DNA of 64,000 nt from JBMYZL01 sp049610385. GTDB lineage: Bacteria; Bacteroidota; Bacteroidia; Flavobacteriales_D; Sanyastnellaceae. This document shows positions 55,417 to 63,625 of this stretch, in pieces (positions within the stretch are counted from its first letter, which is position 1; every line of letters begins with the position of its first letter). The stretch covers positions 1 through 64,000 of the forward strand of contig JBMYZL010000004.1 in the NCBI GenBank assembly GCA_049610385.1. The letters run 5' to 3'. Position numbers and translations under genes: made by a program. Below the pieces are notes generated by a model. The model saw only the letters and a list, made by a program, of their open reading frames with translations, was not told the origin of the DNA and ran no database searches.

Positions 55417-56304
55417 ATGCACCTGATTGACGGAAAAGCAACTTCACTGGAAATTCAATCCGAAATCGCTGAACAAGTCCGGCGAAGAAAATCCGAAGGA
55501 CATCGTGCCCCGCATTTGGCAGCCATTGTGGTTGGGGACAACCCAGCGAGTCAAGTGTACGTCGGACACAAGATCAAAGCTTGTGAACGTGTTGGTTTCA
55601 GCAGCACGCTGGTCCGGTTGGATGCCAACATCCGTCAGGAGCAATTGATTGACGAAATTGAAAACCTCAACGTCAACCCGGAGATCGATGGATTCATTGT
55701 CCAATTGCCCCTGCCCATGGGATTGGATGAACAAGCCATCATTCAAGCCATTGCTCCAGAAAAGGATGTAGATGGTTTTCATCCTGTGCATGCTGGAAGT
55801 CTAATGCTCGGTCTTACGGGATTTGCACCTGCCACACCCGCCGGGATTATGGAACTGTTGAAACGTCACAGAATCGAGACCCGTGGCAAACATGTGGTCG
55901 TTGTCGGAAGAAGCCACATCGTCGGGTCCCCAATCTCAGTGATGATGAGTCGTCCGGGCGTGGATGCGACCGTGACCTTGTGCCACAGCCGAACCCAAAA
56001 CTTGGTCCAACATACACGGAACGCAGACATTTTGATAGCCGCAGTCGGCATCCCTCGATTCATCACAGGAGAGATGATCAAACCGGGCGCTGTCGTGATT
56101 GACGTGGGCATTAACAGCATAGACGACTCCACCCGAAAAAGCGGAAAACGCCTCGTAGGGGATGTCGATGCTGAAGGTGCGGCCGTGGTGGCCAGTGCAC
56201 TGACACCTGTGCCTGGCGGGGTCGGGCCGATGACCATTGCCGCCTTGTTGCTCAACACCATTAAAGCGAGCGTGAACCAATTGTCAACTGCCATTGAATC
56301 CTGA
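55417..56304 (+). CDS. folD: Methylenetetrahydrofolate dehydrogenase/cyclohydrolase
   Basis: 295 residues from the ATG at 55417 (a TTG at 55381 is inside the end of ffh). FolD interconverts 5,10-methylene-THF and 10-formyl-THF, the formyl donor used by Fmt and purine synthesis. Catalytic Tyr and Lys are in SQVYVGHKIKACE; PEIDGFIVQLPLP, DVDGFHP, the NADP loop VVVVGRSHIVGSP and PVPGGVGPMTIAALL are all present. It ends 4 bases before the chosen ribD ATG. Confidence 0.96.
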   Translation: MHLIDGKATSLEIQSEIAEQVRRRKSEGHRAPHLAAIVVGDNPASQVYVGHKIKACERVGFSSTLVRLDANIRQEQLIDEIENLNVNPEIDGFIVQLPLPMGLDEQAIIQAIAPEKDVDGFHPVHAGSLMLGLTGFAPATPAGIMELLKRHRIETRGKHVVVVGRSHIVGSPISVMMSRPGVDATVTLCHSRTQNLVQHTRNADILIAAVGIPRFITGEMIKPGAVVIDVGINSIDDSTRKSGKRLVGDVDAEGAAVVASALTPVPGGVGPMTIAALLLNTIKASVNQLSTAIES

Positions 56305-56308
56305 TCGC

Positions 56309-57310
56309 ATGTGGATGCAACGGGCGCTGGATTTGGCGACCCGTGGTTGGAGAACTGTGGCGCCCAATCCCATGGTGGGGTGCGTCTTGGTCAACGCAGA
56401 TGGCAAATTCCTTGCAGAAGGTTGGCACCAACGACCTGGGGGCCCACATGCCGAAATTGATGCGATTGATGCCATTCCCGAGGACCGACTCTCTGAACTT
56501 CAAGGCGCAACCTGCTATGTATCATTAGAGCCATGCTCACACCAAGGTCGGACCCCTCCATGTGCCAATCGCCTGGTGCAAGCAAGGGTGGCACGTGTCG
56601 TTATTGCCGCAAGAGATCCCAATCCACAGGTCAATGGCGCTGGGATTCAAATGCTTCGCAATGCTGGCATACAAGTCGAAGTAGGACTTTTGGGAGCCAT
56701 TAGCCAAGAAATCAACGCAAGGTTTTACACCAATGTCTTAGAGCAAAGGCCGTGGATTCAATTGAAATGGGCACAATCAGCAGATGGCTACATGGATCCG
56801 AGACCGCCTGGACATTTGGACATTCAACCTGGCGGCATCGCCATCAGCGCACCCTGGTCTCAACTCTTGACCCATCAAATGCGTTCAAGCTTCCACAGCA
56901 TCCTTGTGGGAAGACGAACAGCAGAATTGGACTTGCCCCAACTCACAAATCGCCATGCACCTGGAGAATCCCCTCAAAAATGGGTGATCGATTCAGATTG
57001 TCGAATGCCGACTGACCATCCATTTTTTCAGCAGGGCGGCCGACGCATGCCACTTGGGGGTTTGAATTCTCTCTGGACAAATCATCAAATGCACAGCCTG
57101 ATGATTGAAGGCGGTCGTGAAACCTTGGAGCGATGGATGAAAGAAAAACCAGTAGATGAAATCATCATTTTTGAACATCCAGCGAAAAAATTGGGCAGTG
57201 GATTGCCTGCTCCTGCAATTCCAAAATCTTTTTCCCTAGAGCGGAAAATTCAGTTGCAAAACAACTTCGTAAAATGCATGCGAAATCCACACTCTTTTTA
57301 CGGTAAATAG
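56309..57310 (+). CDS. ribD: Bifunctional riboflavin biosynthesis deaminase/reductase
   Basis: 333 residues from the ATG at 56309; a TTG at 56294 overlaps folD. The N-terminal deaminase domain has the zinc set GGPHAEIDA and EPCSHQGRTPPCANRL. The C-terminal half is the pyrimidine reductase, with SADGYM, SILVGRRTAELDLP and MIEGGRETLERW. Together they convert the first GTP-cyclohydrolase product toward the ribityl pyrimidine of riboflavin. The length is normal. Probably co-transcribed with ffh and folD. Confidence 0.95.
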   Translation: MWMQRALDLATRGWRTVAPNPMVGCVLVNADGKFLAEGWHQRPGGPHAEIDAIDAIPEDRLSELQGATCYVSLEPCSHQGRTPPCANRLVQARVARVVIAARDPNPQVNGAGIQMLRNAGIQVEVGLLGAISQEINARFYTNVLEQRPWIQLKWAQSADGYMDPRPPGHLDIQPGGIAISAPWSQLLTHQMRSSFHSILVGRRTAELDLPQLTNRHAPGESPQKWVIDSDCRMPTDHPFFQQGGRRMPLGGLNSLWTNHQMHSLMIEGGRETLERWMKEKPVDEIIIFEHPAKKLGSGLPAPAIPKSFSLERKIQLQNNFVKCMRNPHSFYGK

Positions 57311-57609
57311 TGGATTAACAGCTTTATTGACTCTCGGATTTTAAACGGGTTTTTCCAAAACTTTCCCGAACCGCATTTTGACCCAACATTCTGGGCGTTC
57401 TCAAGCAGTCAACCATGGAATGAAGGAAGACAAGTCCACACCCCTTGAACCTTTCTCCTTTCGAAGGCATCCTCAATGCCCACATTTCCAATACGCCCTT
57501 GCGCAGCAAGACCCTTGATTTCTCTGCTTTCATGAGACAAACTCATCCAACCTTTTCAGCACATCACATTGCGGGATACTAAAAACGCAAAACATACCTT
57601 TGCCGCCGA
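57311..57609. other. 299-base region between ribD and the EamA transporter gene
   Basis: I see no tRNA and no strong terminator. On the minus strand, 57324-57533 is open for 69 residues (ATG at 57531-57533; MWALRMPSKGERFKGCG ... KTRLKSESQ). Its composition is not obviously a shadow frame because nothing else codes here, but there is no promoter or family match I can name. A TACCTTTG element for the next gene lies at 57595-57602. Confidence 0.35.
57595..57602 (+). promoter_or_regulatory. Candidate -7 element of the EamA transporter gene
   Basis: TACCTTTG is an exact TAnnTTTG match that ends 7 bases before the ATG at 57610. Confidence 0.5.
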
Positions 57610-58491
57610 ATGAACGGCTTGATTCCCCTGATCCTTGCTTGGCTCTGCGGAGCTGGTATTTTCACTTGTTTCAGGTGGTTGGAACGACTGGGCGCCGATA
57701 CCCTTCAAGTGATTGTTGTCAACTACTTTGTGGCAGGCGGTATCGGGTGGTACTTCGCCGGAGGGCCTGCTGCATTTTTGCAGGTGTGGCCAAATCCGTG
57801 GACGATTGCGGCATCTGTAGCTGGGGTTGCCTTTTTGTATCTGTTCAATTTGATGGCGAAAGCCTCACAGACGCTGGGTGTGACCGTGACCTCTGTCTCC
57901 GCCAAACTCTCTATGGTGTTGCCAGTTCTTGTCTTTTTGCTCTTTGACCCCACGGATGGCTTGAGTTGGAACAAAGGCTTGGCCTTGATTTTGGCCCTGC
58001 CAGCCATTGTTTGCTCTTCATGGAAGGACGGGGCTCATGGTTTCTCATGGAAACAACTCACGTTGCCCTTGATCATCTTCACGGGCGGAGGGCTCATCGA
58101 TTTGATGTTTGGCTGGTATTCTGGACCTGAGTACATGACGTCAGATTCCGATCGCTACCTTTTCACCACCATCCCATTCACCATTGCCGGCATCTTGGGT
58201 GCGGGTTGGCTGTTCTTCCGATCTACACCCCACACCAAGGGACTCAAATTCTTGCCTACAGTCGGAATGGGGTTGGGGCTGGGCCTCATCAACTTGGGCT
58301 CTTTGTATTTTCTTTTGGAAGCCTACGCACAACTTCCCATGGATCGTTCCGCCATTACACCCGTGGTCAATTTGGGCATCGTTGTCCTCGCCTCGGGATT
58401 GGCCGCATGGTTGTTCAAGGAGCACCTCAACCCCATCAACAAATTGGGGCTCTTTCTCGCTTGCATCGCAATTGCCCTTTTGGGCTTTTGA
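57610..58491 (+). CDS. EamA/DMT-type transporter
   Basis: 293 residues with about ten hydrophobic segments in two halves, as in drug/metabolite transporters. Typical stretches are VTVTSVSAKLSMVLPVLVFLLF in the first half and AITPVVNLGIVVLASGLAAWLFKEHLNP in the second, which is the family's most conserved region. Such carriers export amino acids, nucleosides or drugs; the substrate is unknown. It converges with the M1 peptidase gene, whose stop is 6 bases away. Confidence 0.85.
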   Translation: MNGLIPLILAWLCGAGIFTCFRWLERLGADTLQVIVVNYFVAGGIGWYFAGGPAAFLQVWPNPWTIAASVAGVAFLYLFNLMAKASQTLGVTVTSVSAKLSMVLPVLVFLLFDPTDGLSWNKGLALILALPAIVCSSWKDGAHGFSWKQLTLPLIIFTGGGLIDLMFGWYSGPEYMTSDSDRYLFTTIPFTIAGILGAGWLFFRSTPHTKGLKFLPTVGMGLGLGLINLGSLYFLLEAYAQLPMDRSAITPVVNLGIVVLASGLAAWLFKEHLNPINKLGLFLACIAIALLGF

Positions 58492-58497
58492 TGCAAC

Positions 58498-60894
58498 TCA
58501 CTCTGGATTTCCCCCCAGTTCCAATTCCCGTTGCGCTCTTTGCATCGGGTTTTCGCCTGCCCCGCCACGCTCAGACTGCTTGAACATTTCAAAACGGGTC
58601 GGTGTTGGGCGTGGAGGCCAATAATTGTCTGACATGTCCACATCGGCAGTTTCCAAATAGGGATCCAAAACGATGCGGCTTGCAGGACGTTCAGTGACGA
58701 ACACCTTGGTCACCGTCGGCTCGCTCATCCGCCAGATTTCTGCAGGAATTTTGCGGACCTCCATCTCCCCATCTTCATATTCAAAACCAACAATCAATGG
58801 CATCACCAATCCACCATCATTGCGGAAAGTGATCTCATAAAACTGCTTGCCAGACGACAACATGGTCTTGTCCTCGTCATCCAAAGACGCCAGGTAATCG
58901 GTGTATTCGTCCCTATCCAAAGACAAGACCTTCCAGGCATCATAATCCGTATAGAAATCCCGAAGCGTCGGATCCGCTTCCAGATAGGATTCGGGAATGA
59001 ATTCGGCATCCCGAATCAATGAAATGTCATCTGGCTCACCCTCTTCCATCAATCGTCCGATGGGATTCTCGACGTCGGGATTGCCCGTCGAAGGCTGCAT
59101 CCAACGAATTTGGTCCAAGGCCAAGTCTACATGATCCGTGGAGTAGAACCACCCCCGCCAGAACCAATCCAAATCCACAGCCGATGCATCTTCCATGGTC
59201 CGGAAGAAATCTGCCGGTGTGGGGTGCTTGAACGCCCAACGACGCGCATATTCCTTGAACGCATAATCAAAAAGCTCACGCCCCATCACCGTCTCCCGGA
59301 GAATGTTCAGTGCGGTCGCTGGTTTGCCGTAGGCATTGTTGCCAAACTGATAAATGGATTCGGAATTGGTCATGATGGGACTGATCCGGGATTTGTCACC
59401 CCCCATGTAATTCCGAATGTCCCTTGCACTTCCACGCCGAGTGGGGTAATTGCGATCAAATTCTTTTTCCGTCAGGTACTGAACGAATGTGTTCAAACCT
59501 TCATCCATCCAAGTCCATTGCCGTTCATCAGAATTGATGATCATCGGAAAGAAATTGTGACCCACCTCATGGATGATGACGGAGATCATGCCAATTTTGG
59601 TTCTTTCCGTGTATGTTCCATCCGCCTCAGGACGCCCACCATTGAAGCAAATCATGGGGTACTCCATGCCGATCCATTTGGTGTGGACACTGATGGCAAC
59701 TGGATACGGGTAATCAATGGTGAATTTGGAATAGGTTTTCAAGGTTTGCGCTACGGCTTTGGTGGAGTATTGCTCCCAGAGGGGATTCCCTTCTTTGGGG
59801 TAGTAGCTCATCGCCAAAGGTGAAGTGTTGCCCACCTTAACGGCCATGGCATCCCAAATGAACTTTCGGCTGGAAGCCCAACCAAAATCCCGAACATTCT
59901 CCGCATCAAACACCCAAGTCTTCAGACCCTTCTCGCGACTTTTTTCTGCTTCTTTGGCCTCTTCTTCTGTCACAATCATGACAGGTTGGTCATATGTCCC
60001 GCGCGCGGTTTCAAACCGTTTGCGCTGGGCTGCTGTCAACACCGTTTTGGCATTCCTCAGCTCGCCCGTTGAAGCCACAACATGGTCAGACGGCACCGTG
60101 ATTTCCACGTGGTAATCACCAAAGTTCAATGTAAACTCACCACTCCCCAAAAACTGCTTGTTTTGCCAACCCTCATTGTCGCAATACACCACCATACGTG
60201 GGTAAAATTGTGCGATGGTGTATATGGCATTGTTCTCCTCCTCAAACAACTCGTAACCACTGCGTCCGCCAATGGTCATCCTGTCGTTGATGTTGTACCA
60301 CCAATTCACATCAAAAACAAATTTGCCCCCAGGCTTCAAAGGTGTGGGCAAGTCAATGCGCATCATGGTGTTGTTAATGGTGTAAGGCAAGGAATTGCCC
60401 GCAGCATCCGCGACTTTTTCAATTTTGAATCCTCCATCGAAATCCGGTTCCAAATCACGAACGCTGGAAAAGCTGTTGCGTTCATTCAAACGAGACTCCC
60501 GAATTTTGTGGCTGTCACTGTCCTTTGAGCGAACGTTTTGGTCCAATTGAAGCCAGACATAACGCAATACATCCGGACTGTTGTTCGTGTATGTGATTCG
60601 CTCTTCTCCATCCAATCGATGAAGGTCTTCGTTCAAGCGCACCTTGATGTTGTAATCAGCCTTTTGCTGCCAATACGCGTGACCCGGGGCACCCGATGCC
60701 GTGCGGTACACATTGGGTGTAGGCAATTCGGTTCCCAATTGCTTGAACTTGCTGATATTCAAATTGAATGGATTGGATTCATCTTCAATTTCATTCTGGG
60801 CCAGGGTCCCAAAACTCATGAAGCCAGAGGCCAGTACAATTGCCACTGATTTGAAGACAAGCGGGGTCGAAAGTAGTTTCATCATGCCTTGCAT
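58498..60894 (-). CDS. M1 family zinc metallopeptidase, secreted
   Basis: 798 residues from the ATG at 60892-60894 (a pair of ATGs at 60885/60882 is also possible). The signal peptide is LVFKSVAIVLASGFMSFGTLAQ. The zinc site is HEVGHNFF (first His at about residue 442) with the third ligand in WMDEGLNTF about 20 residues later. Before it, KWIGMEYPMICFNGG replaces the GAMEN exopeptidase motif with GMEYP, as in a Bacteroidota branch of M1. A long N-terminal beta domain and C-terminal extension are present; there is no T9SS domain. Probably periplasmic peptide degradation. Confidence 0.92.
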   Translation of the reverse strand: MQGMMKLLSTPLVFKSVAIVLASGFMSFGTLAQNEIEDESNPFNLNISKFKQLGTELPTPNVYRTASGAPGHAYWQQKADYNIKVRLNEDLHRLDGEERITYTNNSPDVLRYVWLQLDQNVRSKDSDSHKIRESRLNERNSFSSVRDLEPDFDGGFKIEKVADAAGNSLPYTINNTMMRIDLPTPLKPGGKFVFDVNWWYNINDRMTIGGRSGYELFEEENNAIYTIAQFYPRMVVYCDNEGWQNKQFLGSGEFTLNFGDYHVEITVPSDHVVASTGELRNAKTVLTAAQRKRFETARGTYDQPVMIVTEEEAKEAEKSREKGLKTWVFDAENVRDFGWASSRKFIWDAMAVKVGNTSPLAMSYYPKEGNPLWEQYSTKAVAQTLKTYSKFTIDYPYPVAISVHTKWIGMEYPMICFNGGRPEADGTYTERTKIGMISVIIHEVGHNFFPMIINSDERQWTWMDEGLNTFVQYLTEKEFDRNYPTRRGSARDIRNYMGGDKSRISPIMTNSESIYQFGNNAYGKPATALNILRETVMGRELFDYAFKEYARRWAFKHPTPADFFRTMEDASAVDLDWFWRGWFYSTDHVDLALDQIRWMQPSTGNPDVENPIGRLMEEGEPDDISLIRDAEFIPESYLEADPTLRDFYTDYDAWKVLSLDRDEYTDYLASLDDEDKTMLSSGKQFYEITFRNDGGLVMPLIVGFEYEDGEMEVRKIPAEIWRMSEPTVTKVFVTERPASRIVLDPYLETADVDMSDNYWPPRPTPTRFEMFKQSERGGAGENPMQRAQRELELGGNPE

Positions 60895-60946
60895 TGAAAC
60901 GCCCAAAATACGAATCGATTTTCGGACTTTGAGCGCGTGAACGCCA

Positions 60947-61729
60947 TCAATCTGGCCAAATCACCAAGTTTCCGCCCAAGCCGAGATCCAAAACATCAAC
61001 CGCTGCTGAATCCCCATGCAACCAAACGTCACCGGTACCCGCCAAGGCGACATAAGCATAGGAACTGGCCCGCAACTGCTGAAGCCGATTCGTGGCTGCA
61101 TGAATTTGGAATTGCGCTGTGGCCAATTCCGATGCGTCGAGGGAAGACAATCCCGAAATGTAGGCGCCAGCTCTTCGAACATTCCCACCCAGCCGGATGG
61201 TCATCGCACCCGTGGGCACAGAAACGAATAAGGAATCTACCTGGACGTTCAAGTTCACTTCGGATATGGACCGACTACCAATCAAACTGAAGTGGGTATC
61301 ACGGCGCAAGGTATCCGTCCCATGCACATCACCATGCCCGGTCAACACCATCCCAAGTGGTGGACGCGTAAACAAGGAACACACCAACATTTCATCAGGC
61401 CGCTTCAACCACCGGCATGCATTGGCATCCCATATCACCAAGGAATCCCCGACCCAAGCCAATGTGCCTCCATCCACCAGTCCATCCATTCCCCACCACA
61501 CAGCATGTTCGTCGCCCAATGAATCCTCCACCGGTGTCCAAACGACATCTACACCATCTTCAACGACGAACCAAAAGTCTGACTGAGGTGGCTCCACCAT
61601 CTCCAAATGACGAGCTGTGCCGGGTCCCAAGCGCTCAATGCAAGGATTTTCCGACTGACAACCCATCACCGCCGATACCAACACCAACAAAGCGAACCCA
61701 GCACCACCCTTGACTCGCAGGTTCAACAT
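60947..61729 (-). CDS. GIN-domain (DUF2807-like) lipoprotein
   Basis: 260 residues. The signal peptide ends in a lipobox (SAVMGC, Cys at residue 24). The beta-helical GIN pattern is visible in the second half, with repeated short strands and SGLSSLDASELAT, LQQLRASSYAYVALAGTGDVWLHGDSAAVDV. Members of this group are small beta-helix proteins common in Bacteroidota, of unknown function. It overlaps the end of mazG by 7 bases and so is its downstream partner. Confidence 0.8.
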   Translation of the reverse strand: MLNLRVKGGAGFALLVLVSAVMGCQSENPCIERLGPGTARHLEMVEPPQSDFWFVVEDGVDVVWTPVEDSLGDEHAVWWGMDGLVDGGTLAWVGDSLVIWDANACRWLKRPDEMLVCSLFTRPPLGMVLTGHGDVHGTDTLRRDTHFSLIGSRSISEVNLNVQVDSLFVSVPTGAMTIRLGGNVRRAGAYISGLSSLDASELATAQFQIHAATNRLQQLRASSYAYVALAGTGDVWLHGDSAAVDVLDLGLGGNLVIWPD

Positions 61730-62523
61730 GATGCGGGTTTGCCCAATTTGGCTTTGGCATCATCCCAAAGTGCATCCATTTCTTCGAGGGTCATGTCCTG
61801 CAATTGGAGGTTGGATTGGGCCGCCGCTTTTTCCATATGCTGGAAACGTTGGATGAATTTGCGATTGGTCCGCTCCAACGCTTCATCTGGATTGATCCCC
61901 TTGAGACGTGCCCAATTGATCAGGGCGAACAACACATCGCCCAACTCATCTTCAGTCGCCGCAGCATCCCCAGCGGCTTCCGACAATTCGGTCAACTCCT
62001 CCTCCACTTTGGCCCATGCAGGGTCTGGGCTCGCAAAATCAAACCCTACCCCCCTTACCTTGTCCTGAATGCGAAAAGCCTTCACGAGAGAAGGCAACGA
62101 TTTGGGCACACCCTCCAAAACCGATTTTTTTCCTTCCTTCAATTTCAAGGTTTCCCAATTCGCCTTCACTGTTTCCTCGTCATTCGCTTCGACATCCCCA
62201 TAGATGTGCGGATGGCGGCTGATCAATTTGTCGCAGATTCCATTCAAACTGTCCGCGATGTCCCACCCACCGCTGGCAGCGGGATGTTCCGATGCAATTT
62301 TGGCATAAAACACCATGTGCAGAAGCAAATCCCCGGTCTCCTTTTGCATCTCCTCGAGATCACCATCCAAAATGGCATCAGCTAACTCATACGTCTCCTC
62401 AATGGTCAAGTGACGCAGGCTCTCAAACGTCTGCTTGCGATCCCAAGGACACTGCTCTCGCAATTCATCCATGATGACCAACAACCGCTCAAAAGCAGAC
62501 AACTTTTCTTTCATTGTGTGCAT
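61723..62523 (-). CDS. mazG: Nucleoside triphosphate pyrophosphohydrolase MazG
   Basis: 266 residues. MazG hydrolyses (d)NTPs to monophosphates and PPi, a house-cleaning activity. The first MazG domain has CPWDRKQTFESLRHLTIEETYELADAI (EExxE metal ligands) near residues 20-46; the second half has KVEEELTELSEAAG and DELGDVLFALINWA (metal-binding EExxE and ExxD). The two-domain layout and length match E. coli MazG. A TACCTTTG element ends 5 bases before the ATG. Confidence 0.95.
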   Translation of the reverse strand: MHTMKEKLSAFERLLVIMDELREQCPWDRKQTFESLRHLTIEETYELADAILDGDLEEMQKETGDLLLHMVFYAKIASEHPAASGGWDIADSLNGICDKLISRHPHIYGDVEANDEETVKANWETLKLKEGKKSVLEGVPKSLPSLVKAFRIQDKVRGVGFDFASPDPAWAKVEEELTELSEAAGDAAATEDELGDVLFALINWARLKGINPDEALERTNRKFIQRFQHMEKAAAQSNLQLQDMTLEEMDALWDDAKAKLGKPASC

Positions 62524-62528
62524 GGTCG

Positions 62529-62548
62529 CAAAGGTACATCTACCTTCG
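62529..62548. promoter_or_regulatory. Back-to-back -7 elements of mazG and the PagL-like gene
   Basis: TACCTTTG on the minus strand (62529-62536) and TACCTTCG on the plus strand (62541-62548) are 4 bases apart. Each ends 5 bases before its own start codon (62523 and 62554). The -33 region of each promoter would lie over the other's start. Confidence 0.55.
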
Positions 62549-62553
62549 CATGC

Positions 62554-63615
62554 ATGATGAGGTTGGCACTTTTCGTCATTGGGATTGCGGTGTCAGGAAC
62601 ACCGGACTTTGGAGGGGTTGTTTGGGGCCAAACCCTTGCGACACCCCAAGTGCTCGGATTCTCTTCAACCTGGGGACAAATCGCCCCACACCGTCCGGAA
62701 ATGAATGGGCTGCTGGGCCGTCAATGTCTGGGCGTTGAAATGTCTCTGGGTTGGATGCGTGCCGCCCAATGGTCCCAAGCAGGGAATCGGGAGGGTGCAA
62801 TCGAATCCATCGCAATCCAATGTGTTTCGACCGGCAGTGAAACTTTGGGAATGCAAGCCGCCTTGTTGGGTTTGATTCGCTGGCCAAAACCATCCGGATT
62901 CTTCACGGAAACAGGTTTGGGATTGGGCTGGACCAATGCCCCGTATGATCCAGATATACGCCCGACATCCATTGCCCTGGGATCTTCATTCAATGCCGCC
63001 ATTCGGCTGGGTCTGGGCTTTGCGATTCCGTTCAATCATCAATGGAAATTGAGGGCTTTCAGCACCCTAAATCACTTGTCCAATGGGGGGATTTTACAAC
63101 CCAACTTGGGTACGAACCACATCGCCATTGGCATCGGATTTGACCACATCCATGTTGCAAAACAGAAAAAAGGAATGGTTGCGGATGAGGCCCCAGCCGA
63201 ACCCCAGTTCTCAAGGCGAATCATTCACGCACAAATGGGGCCTCGAGACATCGGGCTACCTGGCAATGATTCCGACCTGTTGTTCAGTTTGAAGAGTCTT
63301 CGGTCGCTCCAACCTCAGCGCTGGAAACGCCTCTGGCAACCTCAAATAGGTGGCGGAATCACGGCAAGCATCCGCGATCACAACCGCCCAATTCAAACCT
63401 ACATCGAAGCCGGAGGGCTTTGGACATTTGGAAAGATGGCTGTCTCTGGCACATTTGGCGGTTTGCTAACTGGAGTGAGATCGGGACAAGGCCCGATATT
63501 TCTACAAGTGGATATCCGACGCAGTCTTCTTGAAAAATTCCAGATTGCCCTGTCTTTGAGAAGTTATCGAATGCGCGCCGAACATCCTGCCCTGGGCCTG
63601 ATTTGGGCATTTTGA
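62554..63615 (+). CDS. Acyloxyacyl hydrolase / PagL-like lipid A 3-O-deacylase
   Basis: 353 residues from the ATG at 62554. A signal peptide (MMRLALFVIGIAVSG ...) is followed by an outer-membrane beta-barrel. The catalytic pair of PagL, His and Ser two residues apart, is visible in NHLSNGGILQPNLGTN (H174, S176), with the Asn-Gly and PN.G pattern of the acyloxyacyl hydrolase group. PagL removes the 3-O-linked acyl chain from lipid A in the outer membrane. The protein is about twice the length of Pseudomonas PagL, the extra ~170 residues at the C-terminus being further strand-like segments. Confidence 0.82.
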   Translation: MMRLALFVIGIAVSGTPDFGGVVWGQTLATPQVLGFSSTWGQIAPHRPEMNGLLGRQCLGVEMSLGWMRAAQWSQAGNREGAIESIAIQCVSTGSETLGMQAALLGLIRWPKPSGFFTETGLGLGWTNAPYDPDIRPTSIALGSSFNAAIRLGLGFAIPFNHQWKLRAFSTLNHLSNGGILQPNLGTNHIAIGIGFDHIHVAKQKKGMVADEAPAEPQFSRRIIHAQMGPRDIGLPGNDSDLLFSLKSLRSLQPQRWKRLWQPQIGGGITASIRDHNRPIQTYIEAGGLWTFGKMAVSGTFGGLLTGVRSGQGPIFLQVDIRRSLLEKFQIALSLRSYRMRAEHPALGLIWAF

Positions 63616-63625
63616 ATGCGGGCAA

